A DNA stretch of 64,000 nt from Chloranthus sessilifolius (Eukaryota; Streptophyta; Magnoliopsida; Chloranthales; Chloranthaceae): positions 21,298,887-21,362,886 of the forward strand of contig CM037597.1 of NCBI GenBank assembly GCA_021018995.1, given 5' to 3'. The number at the start of each line of letters is the position of its first letter. Position 1 is the stretch's first letter. The notes beneath the pieces were generated by a model, which was given only the letters and a program-made list of their open reading frames with translations, was not told the DNA's origin and searched no databases. Position numbers and translations under genes: made by a program. Shown piece by piece: positions 24,727-38,837 of the stretch.

Positions 24727-25915
24727 GCTTTGGGTAGGTGGGTGGATGGGTACAAATCCCAATACATATATTTTAAAAATATCAACTCTTGATGAATTTG
24801 AATGAAAAATGGTCAACTCTTGAAGAATGGTAATGCTAAATCGGAAAATAACATAAAACATCTAAAACCCTTTTTTAATTAATTAAAATTCCTAAATTAA
24901 GTGGCTTTCTTTCCATGGACTACTAATTAATTTGAATGAAAGATGGGTCAAGTACTGAAAAATGGTATGCTAAATTTGAAATTAACATAAAAACATCTAA
25001 AACCTTTTTGTTTTTCTAAATAATTAAAAAAAAAAAATCTAAATTAAGTGACTTTAATTGCATGGACTACTGATGAATTTGAATGAAAAAATGGTCAACT
25101 GCTGAAATATGGTATGCTAAATTTGAAATTAACATAAAAACATCTAAGACATTTTTTTTTTTAATAATTAAAAAAAATATCTAAATTAAGTGACTTCCAT
25201 TGCATGGACTACCGATGAATTTGAATGAAAAAATGGTCAACTACTGAAAAATGGTATGCTAAATTTGAAATTAACATAAAAACATTTAAAACAATTTTTT
25301 TTAAAAACCAATTAAACTAAAATCCTAAATTAAGTGACTTCTATTGCATGGACTACTAATGAATTTGAATGAAAAATGGTCAACTAGTGAAAAAGGTATG
25401 CTAAATCAAAAATAACATAAAAATATCTAAAACATTTTTTTTAAATTAATTAAAAAATCCTAAATTAAGTGACTTCCATTGCATGAACTCGATGAATTTG
25501 AATAAAAATGGTCAACTCAAAAAAGGTATGCTAAATTGGAAAATAACATAAAACATTTAAAACCTTCTTTTTTTCAAATTAAAATAAAATCCTAAATTAA
25601 GTGACTTTAATTGCATGGACTCTTGATGAATTTGAATGAAAAATAGCCAACTCTTGAAAAAGATATGCTAAATCGGAAAATAACATAAAAACATCTAAAA
25701 CCTTTTTTAAAAAAATTAATTGAAAAATTCCTAAATAAAGTGACTTGCATTATATAGACTACTGATGAATTTGAATGAAAAAATGGTCAACTACTGAAAA
25801 TTGGTAATGCCGAATCGGAAAATAGCATAAAAACATCTAAAACCTAAATCTATTTAAATTTTAAATTAATTAACAAACCATCCTAAATTAGGTGCGTACC
25901 ATCCATACCTTCGTT

Positions 25916-26875
25916 TTAAGCGATGAGCACGCCAGAAACGACGGCTGTGATGTCATCTGGCTTCCCGCCTTGATAGAAGTGTCCAGCTTTCTGAGCATTT
26001 ATGGAAAATGGGGTTGAGCAGTTGTGGTCATTTGACTTGATATTGGCAAACTCAACCAATTTAGAAGCAATTTCTTGTGGAACCAGTCCTTCTCTTGTAG
26101 CCTTCACTACCACCGCAGCTATCTCCCAGTCAGACAAATTATCGAATAACCCATCTGTTCCAGCCACGATCACGTCGCCTTCTACCACCCCAAATTGAAA
26201 CATCTGCATATATATATATATATATGTGTGTGTGTAATATAATTGAATTGAAAATTAAACAAAACATGTATGTATGATTAATAATAAATAATAAATAATA
26301 AAAAAAAGGGTAGGTAGGTACCTGTGCACTGGTGGGTGTGTCGCTGGACGAGCTACTACCAAGTCGACACGGCAATTGAATGAATGTTGTTGCAGAGATT
26401 TGTAGGCGACCCTATTCTTCGACCACTAATAATCCGCTATCGCCAATGTTGAGCCCTTTTATACTCGCCATCAAAACACTAGTTAGTAATTCAAAATTCA
26501 AATTTCAAAATTCAAAATTCAAAGAAGAAGAAGAAAAGGAAAATATATTAATTAAGCACCTCATGGTGAAGTGTGAAAATGCAAGTAGAGGCTCCTTGAG
26601 ATTTGGTGTTGGTGTATGCTTCCTTTATAACTCTTGGTAGATCCAGTGACATTTTGTTTATTGCTCTTAAAGAGTTGAGCATGAGTTCGAGCATATATTC
26701 GAGTCAATTCCTATCTTCTTCAAGCCACCCACACCATCACCACCCCAATTGTGTTACACTCTCCACAAATAAAATGTGAATCTTCTCAAGCCCGTTTGAT
26801 GAAGACGCTTTTGGAAGATACTTTGATCCTGAAATCAATTTCATCTTTTGGGTCCCATAACCTTTCTTCCTCTTC
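25916..26875 (-). pseudogene. PP2C-like copy 6, exon C fully open
   Basis: Exon C (25916-26203) is open from MFQFGVVEGDVIVAGTDGLF to the TAA, with KPDDITAVVS followed by GVLIA where most copies have LVVIA, and one conservative change (GLVPQEI). These look like true substitutions, since they are not at CAG/CTG sites. Exon B and exon A contain frameshifts. Intron 2 has (AT)9. Confidence 0.85.
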
Positions 26876-28053
26876 TTGGGTAGGTGGGTGGATGGGTACA
26901 AATCCCAATACATATATTTTAAAAATATCAACTCTTGATGAATTTGAATGAAAAAATGGTCAACTCTTGAAGAATGGTAATGCTAAATCGGAAAATAACA
27001 TAAAAACATCTGAAACCCTTTGTTTTTAAGTAATTAAAATTCCTAAATAAAGTGGCTTACATTGCATGGACTTCTAATTAATTTGAATGAAAAAATGGTC
27101 AACTAGTGAAAAATGGTATGCTAAATTTGAAATTAACATAAAACATCTAAAACCTTTTGTTTTTCTAAATAATTAAAAAAAAAATCTAAATTAAGTGACT
27201 TTAATTGCATGGACTCGATGAATTTGAATGAAAAATGGTCAACTGAAATATGGTATGCTAAATTTGAAATTAACATAAAAACATCTAAGACATTTTTTTA
27301 ATAATTAAAAAATATCTAAATTAAGTGACTTCCATCGCATGGACTACCGATGAATTTGAATGAAAAAATGGTCAACTACTGAAAAATGGTATGCTAAATT
27401 TGAAATTAACATAAAAACATTTAAAACAATTTTTTTTTAAAAACTAATTAAACTAAAATCCTAAATTAAGTGACTTCTATTGCATGGACTACTAATGAAT
27501 TTGAATGAAAAATGGTCAACTAGTGAAAAAGGTATGCTAAATCAAAAATAACATAAAATATCTAAAACATTTTTTTTAAATTAATTAAAAAAATCCTAAA
27601 TTAAGTGACTTCCATTGCATGAACTCTTGAATTTGAATAAAAAATGGTCAACTCTTGAAAAAAGGTATGCTAAATTGGAAAATAACATAAAAACATTTAA
27701 AACCTTCTTTTTTTCAAATTAAAATAAAAATCCTAAATTAAGTGACTTTAATTGCATGGACTCGATGAATTTGAATGAAAAATAGCCAACTCTTGAAAAA
27801 GATATGCTAAATCGGGAAAATAACATAAAAACATCTAAAACCTTTTTAAAAAATTAATTGAAAAATTCCTAAATAAAGTGACTTCCATTATATAGACTAC
27901 TGATGAATTTGAATGAAAAAATGGTCAACTACTGAAAATTGGTAATGCTGAATCGGAAAATAGCATAAAAACATCTAAAACCTAAATCTATTTAAATTTT
28001 AAATTAATTAAAAAAAAATCCTAAATTAGGTGAGTATCATTCATACCTTTGTT

Positions 28054-28335
28054 TTAAGCGATGACGACGAGAAAGCCGAGTTGTGATGTCATCGGCTTCC
28101 ATTGATAGAAGTGTCGACTTTACGAGCATTTATGGAAAATGGGGTTGAGTTGTGGTCATTTGACTTGATATTGGCAAACTCAACCAATTTAGAAGCAATT
28201 TCTTGTGGAATCAGTCCTTCTCTTGTAGCCTTCACTACCACCGCAGCTATCTCCCAGTCAGACAAATTATCGAATAACCCATCTGTTCCAGCCACGATCA
28301 CGTCGCCTTCTACCACCCCAAATTGAAACATCTGC

Positions 28336-28367
<32 letters not shown>

Positions 28368-28996
28368 AATATAATTGAATTGAAAATTAAACAAAACATG
28401 TATGTATGATTAATAATAAATAATAAATAATAAAAAAGCCTTTGGTGGGTGTGTCATTGGACGAGCTACTACCAAGGCGTCTAGCAATTGAATGAATGTT
28501 GTTGCACGGGGAGATTTGTAAGCGACCCTATTCTTCGACCACTAATAATCCGCTATCGCCAATGTTGAGCCCTTTATACTCGCCATCAAAACACTAGTTA
28601 GTAATTCAAAATTCAAATTTCAAAATTCAAAAACGAAGAAGAAGAAAAAGGAAAATATATTAATTAAGCACCTCATGGTGAAGTGTGAAAATGCAAGCTG
28701 TAGAGGCTCCTTGAGATTTGGTGTTGGTGTATGCTTCCTTTATAACTCTTGGTAGATCCAAGTAGTGACATTTTGTTTATTGCTCTTAAAGAGTTGAGCA
28801 TGAGTTCGAGCATATATTCGAGTCAATTCCTATCTTCTTCAAGCCACCCACACCATCACCACCCCAATTGTGTTACACTCTCCACAAATAAAATGTGAAT
28901 CTTCTCCAAGCCCGTTTGATGAAGACGCTTTTGGAAGATACTTTGATCTGAAATCAATTTCAGTCTTTTGGGTCCCATAACCTTGACTTCCTCTTC
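28054..28996 (-). pseudogene. PP2C-like copy 7, damaged
   Basis: Exon C is open from MFQFGVVEGDVIVAGTDGLF to SNDHN, loses one Cys codon (gttgagttgtgg instead of gttgagcagttgtgg), and shifts frame after PFSINA, so the DDIT metal-site segment is lost. Exon B lacks its normal 3' end and donor (a deletion near 28436). Exon A is damaged in the ARELML segment. Intron 2 has (AT)10. Confidence 0.85.
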
Positions 28997-30190
28997 TTGG
29001 GTAGGTGGGTGGATGGGTACAAATCCCAATACATATATTTTAAAAATATCAACTCTTGATGAATTTGAATGAAAAAATGGTCAACTCGAAGAATGGTAAT
29101 GCTAAATCGGGAAAATAACATAAAAACATCAAACCCTTTTTTTAATTAATTAAAATTCCTAAATTAAGTGGCTTACATTGCATGGACTACTAATTAATTT
29201 GAATGAAAAATGGTCAACTCGAAAAATGGTATGCTAAATTTGAAATTAACATAAAACATCTAAAACCTTTTTGTTTTCTAAATAATTAAAAAAAAAAAAT
29301 CTAAATTATGTGACTTTAATTGCATGGACTACTTGATGAATTTGAATGAAAAATGGTCAACTTGAAATATGGTATGCTAAATTTGAAATTAACATATAAA
29401 ACATCTAAGACATTTTTTTTAATAATTAAAAATATCTAAATTAAGTGACTTCCATTGCATGGACTACCGATGAATTTGAATGAAAAATGGTCAACTACTG
29501 AAAAATGGTATGCTAAATTTGAAATTAACATAAAAACATTTAAAACAATTTTTTTTTTAAAACTAATTAAACTAAAAATCCTAAATTAAGTGACTTCTAT
29601 TGCATGGACTACTAATGAATTTGAATGAAAAAATGGTCAACTAGTGAAAAAAGGTATGCTAAATCAAAAAATAACATAAAAATATCTAAAACATTTTTTT
29701 TTTAAATTAATTAAAAAAAATCCTAAATTAAGTGACTTCCATTGCATGAACTACTGATGAATTTGAATAAATAAATGGTCAACTGAAAAAAGGTATGCTA
29801 AATTGGAAAATAACATAAAAACATTTAAAACCTTCTTTTTTTTTCAAATTAAAATAAAAATCCTAAATTAAGTGACTTTAATTGCATGGACTACTGATGA
29901 ATTTGAATGAAAAAATAGCCAACTACTGAAAAAAGATATGCTAAATCGGAAAATAACATAAAAACATCTAAAACCTTTTTTTTAAAAAAATTAATTGAAA
30001 AAATTCCTAAATAAAGTGACTTCCATTATATAGACTACTGATGAATTTGAATGAAAAAATGGTCAACTACTGAAAATTGGTAATGCTGAATCGGAAAATA
30101 GCATAAAAACATCTAAAACCTAAATCTATTTAAATTTTAAATCAATTAAAATAGAATCCTAAATTAGGTGAGTATCACTCATACCTTTGT

Positions 30191-31129
30191 TTTAGAGAAA
30201 CGACGGTTGTGATGTCATCGGCTTCCCGCCTTGATAGAAGTGTCGACTTTACGAGCATTTATGGAAAATGGGGTTGGCTTGTGGTCATTTGACTTGATAT
30301 TGGCAAACTCAACCAATTTAGAAGCAATTTCTTGTGGAATCAGTCCTTCTCTTGTAGCCTTCACTACCACCTGACTATCTCCCGGACAAATTATCGAATA
30401 ACCCATCTTCCAATACGATCACGTCGCCTTCTACCACCCAAAATTGAAACATCTGCATATATATATATATATATGTGTGTGTGTGTAATATAATTGAATT
30501 GAAAATTAAACAAAACATGTATGAATGATTAATAATAAATAATAAATAATAAAAAAGGGTAGGTGTGTACATTTGGGCCGACGAGCTACTACCAAGTCCG
30601 ACACGGGCAATTGAATGAATGTTGTTGCACGGGGAGATTTGTAGGCGAATTCTATTCTTCGACCACTAATAATCCGCTATCGCCAATGTTGAGCCCTTTT
30701 ATACTCTGCCATCAAAACACTAGTTAGTAATTCAAAATTCAAATTTCAAAATTCAAATACGAAGAAGAAGAATAAGGAAAATATATTAATTAAGCACCTC
30801 ATGGTGAAGTGTGAAATGCAAGCTGTAGAGGCTCCTTGAGATTTGGTGTTGGTGTATGCTTCCTTTATAACTCTTGGTAGATCCACCGTAGCTGACATTT
30901 TGTTTATTGCTCTTAAAGAGTTGAGCATGAGTTCCCGAGCATATATTCCAGAGTCAATTCCTATCTTCTTCAAGCCACCCACACCATCCGCCACCCCAAT
31001 TGTGTTACACTCTCCACAAATAAAATGTGAATCTTCTCCAAGCCCGCTTTGATGAAGACGCTTTTGAAGATACTTTGATCCCAAATCAATTTCGCCTTTT
31101 TGGGTCCCATAACCTTGGCTTCCTCTTCC
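30191..31129 (-). pseudogene. PP2C-like copy 8, exon A mostly open, stop codon region deleted
   Basis: Exon A is open from GLGEDSHFICGECNTIGVAD through GIYARELMLNS to TNTKSQGASTACI. Its N-terminal part (GPKRLKL) is out of frame. The 3' end of exon C lacks about a dozen bases around the stop (tttgttttagagaaacg instead of tttgttttaagcgatgac). Exon C is also broken before VVVKATREG. Exon B has a damaged donor. Intron 2 has (AT)9. Confidence 0.85.
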
Positions 31130-32309
31130 TACCGTAGGTGGGTGGGTGGATGGGTACAAATCCCAATACATATATTTTAAAAATATCAACTCTTGATGAA
31201 TTTGAATGAAAAATGGTCAACCATCAAGAATGGTAATGCTAAATCGGAAAATAACATAAAACATCTAAAAACCCTTTTTTTAATTAATTAAAATTCCTAA
31301 ATTAAGTGGCTTACATTGCATGGACTACTAATTAATTTGAATGAAAAATGGTCAACTCTTTGAAAATGGTATGCTAAATTTGAAATTAACATAAAACATC
31401 TAAAACCTTTTGTTTTTCTAAATAATTAAAAAAAAATCTAAATTAAGTGACTTTAATTGCATGGACTCGATGAATTTGAATGAAAAATGGTCAATCGCTG
31501 AAATATGGTATGCTAAATTTGAAATTAACATAAAACATCTAAGACATTTTTTTTAATAATTAAAAAATATCTAAATTAAGTGACTTCCATTGCATGGACT
31601 ACCGATGAATTTGAATGAAAAATGGTCAACTCTTGAAAAATGGTATGCTAAATTTGAAATTAACATAAAACATTTAAAACAATTTTTTTAAAAAACTAAT
31701 TAAACTAAAAATCCTAAATTAAGTGACTTCTATTGCATGGACTACTAATGAATTTGAATGAAAAAATGGTCAACTAGTGAAAAAGGTATGCTAAATCAAA
31801 AATAACATAAAAATATCTAAAACATTTTTTTTAAATTAATTAAAAAAATCCTAAATTAAGTGACTTCCATTGCATGAACTCTTGATGAATTTGAATAAAA
31901 AATGGTCAACTCTGAAAAAGGTATGCTAAATTGGAAAATAACATAAAAACATTTAAAACCTTCTTTTTTCAAATTAAAATAAAAATCCTAAATTAAGTGA
32001 CTTTAATTGCATGGACTCATGAATTTGAATGAAAAATAGCCAACTCGAAAAAGATATGCTAAATCGGAAAATAACATAAACACATCTAAAACCTTTTTTT
32101 CTTAAAATCTAATTGAAAAGATTCCTAAATAAACTGGCTTCCATTATATAGACTACTGATGCATTTGAATGAAAGAATGGCCAACTAGTGAAAATTGGTA
32201 ATGCTGAATCGGAAAATAGCATAAAAACATCTAAAACCTAAATCTATTTAAATTTTAAATTAATTAAAAAAAAATCCTAAATTAGGTGAGTATCATTCAT
32301 ACCTTTGTT

Positions 32310-32587
32310 TTAAGCGATGACGACGAGAGAAACGACGGCTGTGATGTCATCTGGCTTCCCGCCTTGATAGAAGTGTCCAGCTTTCTGAGCATTTATGGAA
32401 AATGGGGTTGAGCAGTTGTGGTCATTTGACTTGATATTGGCAAACTCAACCAATTTAGAAGCAATTTCTTGTGGAATCAGTCCTTCTCTTGTAGCCTTCA
32501 CTACCAGCTATCTCCCGGACAAATTATCGAATAACCCATCTGTTCTACCATCATCACACGCCTTCTACCACCCCAAATTGAAACATC

Positions 32588-32630
<43 letters not shown>

Positions 32631-33288
32631 AATATAATTGAATTGAAAATTAAACAAAACATGTATGTATGATTAATAATAAATAATAAATAATAAAAAA
32701 AAGGGTAGGTAGGTACCTGTGCACTGGTGGGTGTGTCGCTGGACGAGCTACTACCAAGCTGATACGGGCAATTGAATGAATGTTGTTGCACGGGAGATTT
32801 GTAGGCTAATTCTATTCTTCGACCACTAATAATCCGCTATCGCCAATGTTGAGCCCTTTTATACTCTGCCATCAAAACACTAGTTAGTAATTCAAAATTC
32901 AAATTTCAAAATTCAAAAACGAAGAAGAAGAAAAAGGAAAATATATTAATTAAGCACCTCATGGTGAAGTGTGAAAATGCAAGCTGTAGAGGCTCCTTGA
33001 GATTTGGTGTTGGTGTATGCTTCCTTTATAACTCTTGGTAGATCCACCGTAGCTGACATTTTGTTTATTGCTCTTAAAGAGTTGAGCATGAGTTCCCGAG
33101 CATATATTCCAGAGACAATTCCTATCTTCTTCAAGCCACCCACACCATCACCACCCCAATTGTGTTACACTCTCCACAAATAAAATGTGAATCTTCTCCA
33201 AGCCCGTTTTGATGAAGACGCTTTTGGAAGATACTTTGATCTAAATCAATTTCAGTCTTTTGGGTCCCATAACCTTGGCTTCCTCTTC
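32310..33288 (-). pseudogene. PP2C-like copy 9, 3' half of exon C open
   Basis: Exon C is open from KATREGLIPQEIASKLVEFA to KPDDITAVVSLVVIA and the TAA at 32310. It is damaged at the EIAAVV segment and at VIVAG. Exon B is normal at its 3' end (DTPTSAQ and donor) but broken at YKSPV. Exon A is interrupted once, at GVADGVGG, where caccatcacc replaces caccatcagcc. Intron 2 has (AT)14. Confidence 0.85.
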
Positions 33289-34483
33289 CTGGGGTAGGTG
33301 GGTGGATGGGTACAAATCCCAATACATATATTTTTAAAAATATCAACTCTTGATGAATTTGAATGAAAAATGGTCAACCTCTTGAAGAATGGTAGTGCTA
33401 AATCGGAACATAACATAAAAACATCTGAAACCCCTTTTTTTTAATTAATTAAAATTCCTAAATTAAGTGGCTTACATTGCATGGACTACTAATTAATTTG
33501 AATGAAAAAATGGTCAACTACTGAAAAATGGTATGCTAAATTTGAAATTAACATAAAAAACATCTAAAACCTTTTTGTTTTTCTAAATAATTAAAAAAAA
33601 AAAATCTAAATTAAGTGACTTTAATTGCATGGACTACTGATGAATTTGAATGAAAAAATGGTCAACTGCTGAAATATGGTATGCTAAATTTGAAATTAAC
33701 ATAAAAACATCTAAGACATTTTTTTTTTAATAATTAAAAAAAATATCTAAATTAAGTGACTTCCATCGCATGGACTACCGATGAATTTGAATGAAAAAAT
33801 GGTCAACTACTGAAAAATGGTATGCTAAATTTGAAATTAACATAAAAACATTTAAAACAATTTTTTTTTAAACTAATTAAACTAAAATCCTAAATTAAGT
33901 GACTTCTATTGCATGGACTACTAATGAATTTGATGAAAAAATGGTCAACTAGTGAAAAAGGTATGCTAAATCAAAAAATAACATAAAATATCTAAAACAT
34001 TTTTTTAAATTAATTAAAAAATCCTAAATTAAGTGACTTCCATTGCATGAACTCTTCGATGAATTTGAATAAAAAATGGTCAACTCTTGAAAAAGGTATG
34101 CTAAATTGGAAAATAACATAAAACATTTAAAACCTTCTTTTTTTTTCAAATTAAAATAAAAATCCTAAATTAAGTGACTTTAATTGCATGGACTACTGAT
34201 GAATTTGAATGAAAAATAGCCAACTACTGAAAAAAGATATGCTAAATCGTAAAATAACATAAAACATCTAAAACCTTTTTAAAAAAATTAATTGAAAAAT
34301 TCCTAAATAAAGTGACTTCCATTATATAGACTAATGAATTTGAATGAAAAATGGTCAACTACTGAAAATTGGTAATGCTGAATCGGAAAATAGCATAAAA
34401 ACATCTAAAACCTAAATCTATTTAAATTTTAAATTAATTAAAAAAAAATCCTAAATTAGGTGAGTATCATTCATACCTTTGTT

Positions 34484-35450
34484 TTAAGCGATGACGACGA
34501 GAGAAACGACGGCTGTGATGTCATCTGGCTTCCCGCCTTGATAGAAGTGTCCAGCTTTCTGAGCATTTATGGAAAATGGGGTTGAGTTGTGGTCATTTGA
34601 CTTGATATTGGCAAACTCAACCAATTTAGAAGCAATTTCTTGTGGAATCAGTCCTTCTCTTGTAGCCTTCACTACCACCGCAGCTATCTCCCAGTCAGAC
34701 AAATTATCGAATAACCCATCTGTTCCAGCCACGATCACGTCGCCTTCTACCACCCCAAATTGAAACATCTGCATATATATATATATATATATGTGTGTGT
34801 AATATAATTGAATTGAAAATTAAACAAAACATGTATGTATGATTAATAATAAATAATAAAAAAAAAAAAGGGTAGGTAGGTACCTGTGCACTGGTGGGTG
34901 TGTCGCTGGACGAGCTACTACCAAGCTGATACGGGCAATTGAATGAATGTTGTTGCACGGGAGATTTGTAGGCGACCCTATTCTTTCTGACCACTAATAA
35001 TCCGCTATCGCCAATGTTGAGCCCTTTTATACTCTGCCATCAAAACACTAGTTAGTAATTCAAAATTCAAATTTCAAAATTCAAAAACGAAGAAGAAAAA
35101 GGAAAATATATTAATTAAGCACCTCATGGTGAAGTGTGAAAATGCAAGTCAGAGAGGCTCCTTGAGATTTGGTGTTGGTGTATGCTTCCTTTATAACTCT
35201 TGGTAGATCCAATCAGAGTCGACATTTTGTTTATTGCTCTTAAAGAGTTGAGCATGAGTTCGAGCATATATTCGAGTCAATTCCTATCTTCTTCAAGCCA
35301 CCCACACCATCACCACCCCAATTGTGTTACACTCTCCACAAATAAAATGTGAATCTTCTCAAGCCCGTTTGATGAAGACGCTTTTGAAGATACTTTGATC
35401 CTGAAATCAATTTCAGTCTTTTGGGTCCCATAACCTTCGGCTTCCTCTTC
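34484..35450 (-). CDS. PP2C-like copy 10, exons B and C open
   Basis: Exon C (34484-34768) is open from MFQFGVVEGDVIVAGTDGLF to DDITAVVSLVVIA, with the Cys of DHNCSTP deleted in frame by loss of a CAG. Exon B (about 34885-35034) is open: SIKGLNIGDSGLLVVRKNRV to DTPTSAQ. Exon A is broken in the ARELML and GVADG segments and at SSNGLGED. Metal-binding motifs NIGDSG, TDGLFDN and DDIT are present. Intron 2 has (AT)10. Confidence 0.82.
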
Positions 35451-35509
35451 CTGCTGGGTAGGTGGGTGGATGGGTACAAATCCCAATACATATATTTTAA
35501 AAAAATATC

Positions 35510-36620
35510 AACTACTGATGAATTTGAATGAAAAATGGTCAACTCTTGAAGAATGGTAATGCTAAATCGAAAATAACATAAAAACATCTAAAACCCTTTT
35601 TTAATTAATTAAAATTCCTAAATTAAGTGGCTTACATTGCATGGACTACTAATTAATTTGAATGAAAAAATGGTCAACTACTGAAAAATGGTATGCTAAA
35701 TTTGAAATTAACATAAAAACATCTAAAACCTTTTTGTTTTTCTAAATAATTAAAAAAAAAAAATCTAAATTAAGTGACTTTAATTGCATGGACTACTGAT
35801 GAATTTGAATGAAAAAATGGTCAACTGCTGAAATATGGTATGCTAAATTTGAAATTAACATAAAAACATCTAAGACATTTTTTTTTTTAATAATTAAAAA
35901 AAATATCTAAATTAAGTGACTTCCATTGCATGGACTACCGATGAATTTGAATGAAAAAATGGTATGCTAAATTTGAAATTAACATAAAAACATTTAAAAC
36001 AATTTTTTTTTAAAAACTAATTAAACTAAAAATCCTAAATTAAGTGACTTCTATTGCATGGACTACTAATGAATTTGAATGAAAAAATGGTCAACTAGTG
36101 AAAATAGGTATGCTAAATCAAAAGATAACATAAAAATATCTAAAACATTTTTTTAAATTAAAAAAAATCCTAAATTAAGTGACTTCCATTGCATGAACTA
36201 CTGATGAATTTGAATAAAAAAATGGTCAACTACTGAAAAAAGGTATGCTAAATTGGAAAATAACATAAAAACATTTAAAACCTTCTTTTTTTTTCAAATT
36301 AAAATAAAAATCCTAAATTAAGTGACTTTAATTGCATGGACTACTGATGAATTTGAATGAAAAAATAGCCAACTACTGAAAAAAGATATGCTAAATGGGA
36401 AAATAACATAAAAACATCTAAAACCTTTTTTTTTAAAAAATTAATTGAAAAAATTCCTAAATAAAGTGACTTCCATTATATAGACTACTGATGAATTTGA
36501 ATGAAAAAATGGTCAACTACTGAAAATTGGTAATGCTGAATCGGAAAATAGCATAAAAACATCTAAAACCTAAATCTATTTAAATTTTAAATCAATTAAA
36601 AAAAAATCCTAAATTAGGTG
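35510..36620. repeat. Satellite spacer with an internal deletion
   Basis: Monomers a to h are in the usual order. In monomer d the sequence goes from gaatgaaaaaatgg straight to tatgctaaatttg at about 35960, skipping gtcaactactgaaaaatg. The deletion lies between two copies of atgg and looks like slippage. Other monomers here are mostly in the clean state. Confidence 0.8.
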
Positions 36621-36641
36621 AGTATCATTCATACCTTTGTT

Positions 36642-37628
36642 TTAAGCGATGACGACGAGAGAAACGACGGCTGTGATGTCATCTGGCTTCCCGCCTTGAT
36701 AGAAGTGTCCACTTTTCACGAGCATTTATGGAAAATGGGGTTGAGCAGTTGTGGTCATTTGACTTGATATTGGCAAACTCAACCAATTTAGAAGCAATTT
36801 CTTGTGGAATCAGTCCTTCTCTTGTAGCCTTCACTACCACCGCAGCTATCTCCCAGTCAGACAAATTATCGAATAACCCATCTGTTCCAGCCACGATCAC
36901 GTCGCCTTCTACCACCCCAAATTGAAACATCTGCATATATATATATATATATCTGTGTGTGTGTGTAATATAATTGAATTGAAAATTAAACAAAACATGT
37001 ATGTATGATTAATAATAAATAATAAATAATAAAAAAAAGGGTAGGTAGGTACCTGTGCACTGGTGGGTGTGTCGCTGGACGAGCTACTACCAAGCTGATA
37101 CGGGCAATTGAATGAATGTTGTTGCACGGGAGATTTGTAGGCGACCCTATTCTTTCTGACCACTAATAATCCGCTATCGCCAATGTTGAGCCCTTTTATA
37201 CTCTGCCATCAAAACACTAGTTAGTAATTCAAAATTCAAATTTCAAAATTCAAAAACGAAGAAGAAGAAAAAGGAAAATATATTAATTAAGCACCTCATG
37301 GTGAAGTGTGAAAATGCAAGCTGTAGAGGCTCCTTGAGATTTGGTGTTGGTGTATGCTTCCTTTATAACTCTTGGTAGATCCACCGTAGCTGACATTTTG
37401 TTTATTGCTCTTAAAGAGTTGAGCATGAGTTCCCGAGCATATATTCCAGAGTCAATTCCTATCTTCTTCAAGCCACCCACACCATCACGCATCCCAATTG
37501 TGTTACACTCTCCACAAATAAATTGTGAACCTTCTCCAAGCCCGTTTGATGAAGACGCTTTTGGAAGATAATTTGATCCTGAAATCAATTTCAGTCTTTT
37601 GGGTCCCATAACCTTCGGCTTCCTCTTC
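36642..37628 (-). CDS. PP2C-like copy 11, exons A and B open, C broken late
   Basis: Exon A (37295-37628) is open from GPKRLKLISGSNYLPKASSS to GASTACIFTLHHE. The GVADG motif reads GMRDG, keeping the Asp. Exon B is fully open. Exon C is open from MFQFGVVEGDVIVAGTDGLF to STPFSINA, then shifts frame where clean copies have gtccagctttctgagc, so the DDIT segment is out of frame. The stop and downstream sequence are otherwise normal. Intron 2 has (AT)9 with a C after it. It is among the best-preserved copies. Confidence 0.83.
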
Positions 37629-38837
37629 CTGCTGGGTAGGTGGGTGGATGGGTACAAATCCCAATACATATATTTTTAAAAAATATCAACTACTGATGAA
37701 TTTGAATGAAAAAATGGTCAACTACTGAAGAATGGTAATGCTAAATCGGAAAATAACATAAAACCATCTCAAACCCTTTTTTTTAATTAATTAAAATTCC
37801 TAAATTAAGTGGCTTACATTGCATGGACTACTAATTAATTTGAATGAAAAATGGTCAACATCAAAAATGGTATGCTAAATTTGAAATTAACATAAAAACA
37901 TCTAATACCTTTTTGTTTTTCTAAATAATTAAAAAAAAAAAATCTAAATTAAGTGACTTTAATTGCATGGACTACTGATGATTGTGAATGAAAAAATGGT
38001 CACCTGCTGAAATATGGTATGCTAAATTTGAAATTAACATAAAACATCTAAGACATTTTTTTTAATAATTAAAAAATATCTAAATTAAGTGACTTCCATC
38101 GCATGGACTACCGATGAATTTGAATGAAAAATGGTCAACTACTGAAAAATGGTATGCTAAATTTGAAATTAACATAAAAACATTTAAAACAATTTTTTTT
38201 TAAAAACTAATTAAACTAAAAATCCTAAATTAAGTGACTTCTATTGCATGGACTACTAATGAATTTGAATGAAAAAATGGTCAACTAGTGAAAAAAGGTA
38301 TGCTAAATCAAAAAATAACATAAAAATATCTAAAACATTTTTTTTTTAAATTAATTAAAAAAAATCCTAAATTAAGTGACTTCCATTGCATGAACTACTG
38401 ATGAATTTGAATAAAAAAATGGTCAACTACTGAAAAAAGGTATGCTAAATTGGAAAATAACATAAAAACATTTAAAACCTTCTTTTTTTTTCAAATTAAA
38501 ATAAAAATCCTAAATTAAGTGACTTTAATTGCATGGACTACTGATGAATTTGAATGAAAAATAGCCAACTACTGAAAAAAGATATGCTAAATCGGAAAAT
38601 AACATAAAAACATCTAAAACCTTTTTTTAAAAAAAATTAATTGAAAAAATTCCTAAATAAAGTGACTTCCATTATATAGACTACTGATGAATTTGAATGA
38701 AAAAATGGTCAACTACTGAAAATTGGTAATGCTGAATCGGAAAATAGCATAAAAACATCTAAAACCTAAATCTATTTAAATTTTAAATTAATTAAAAAAA
38801 AATCCTAAATTAGGTGAGTATCATTCATACCTTTGTT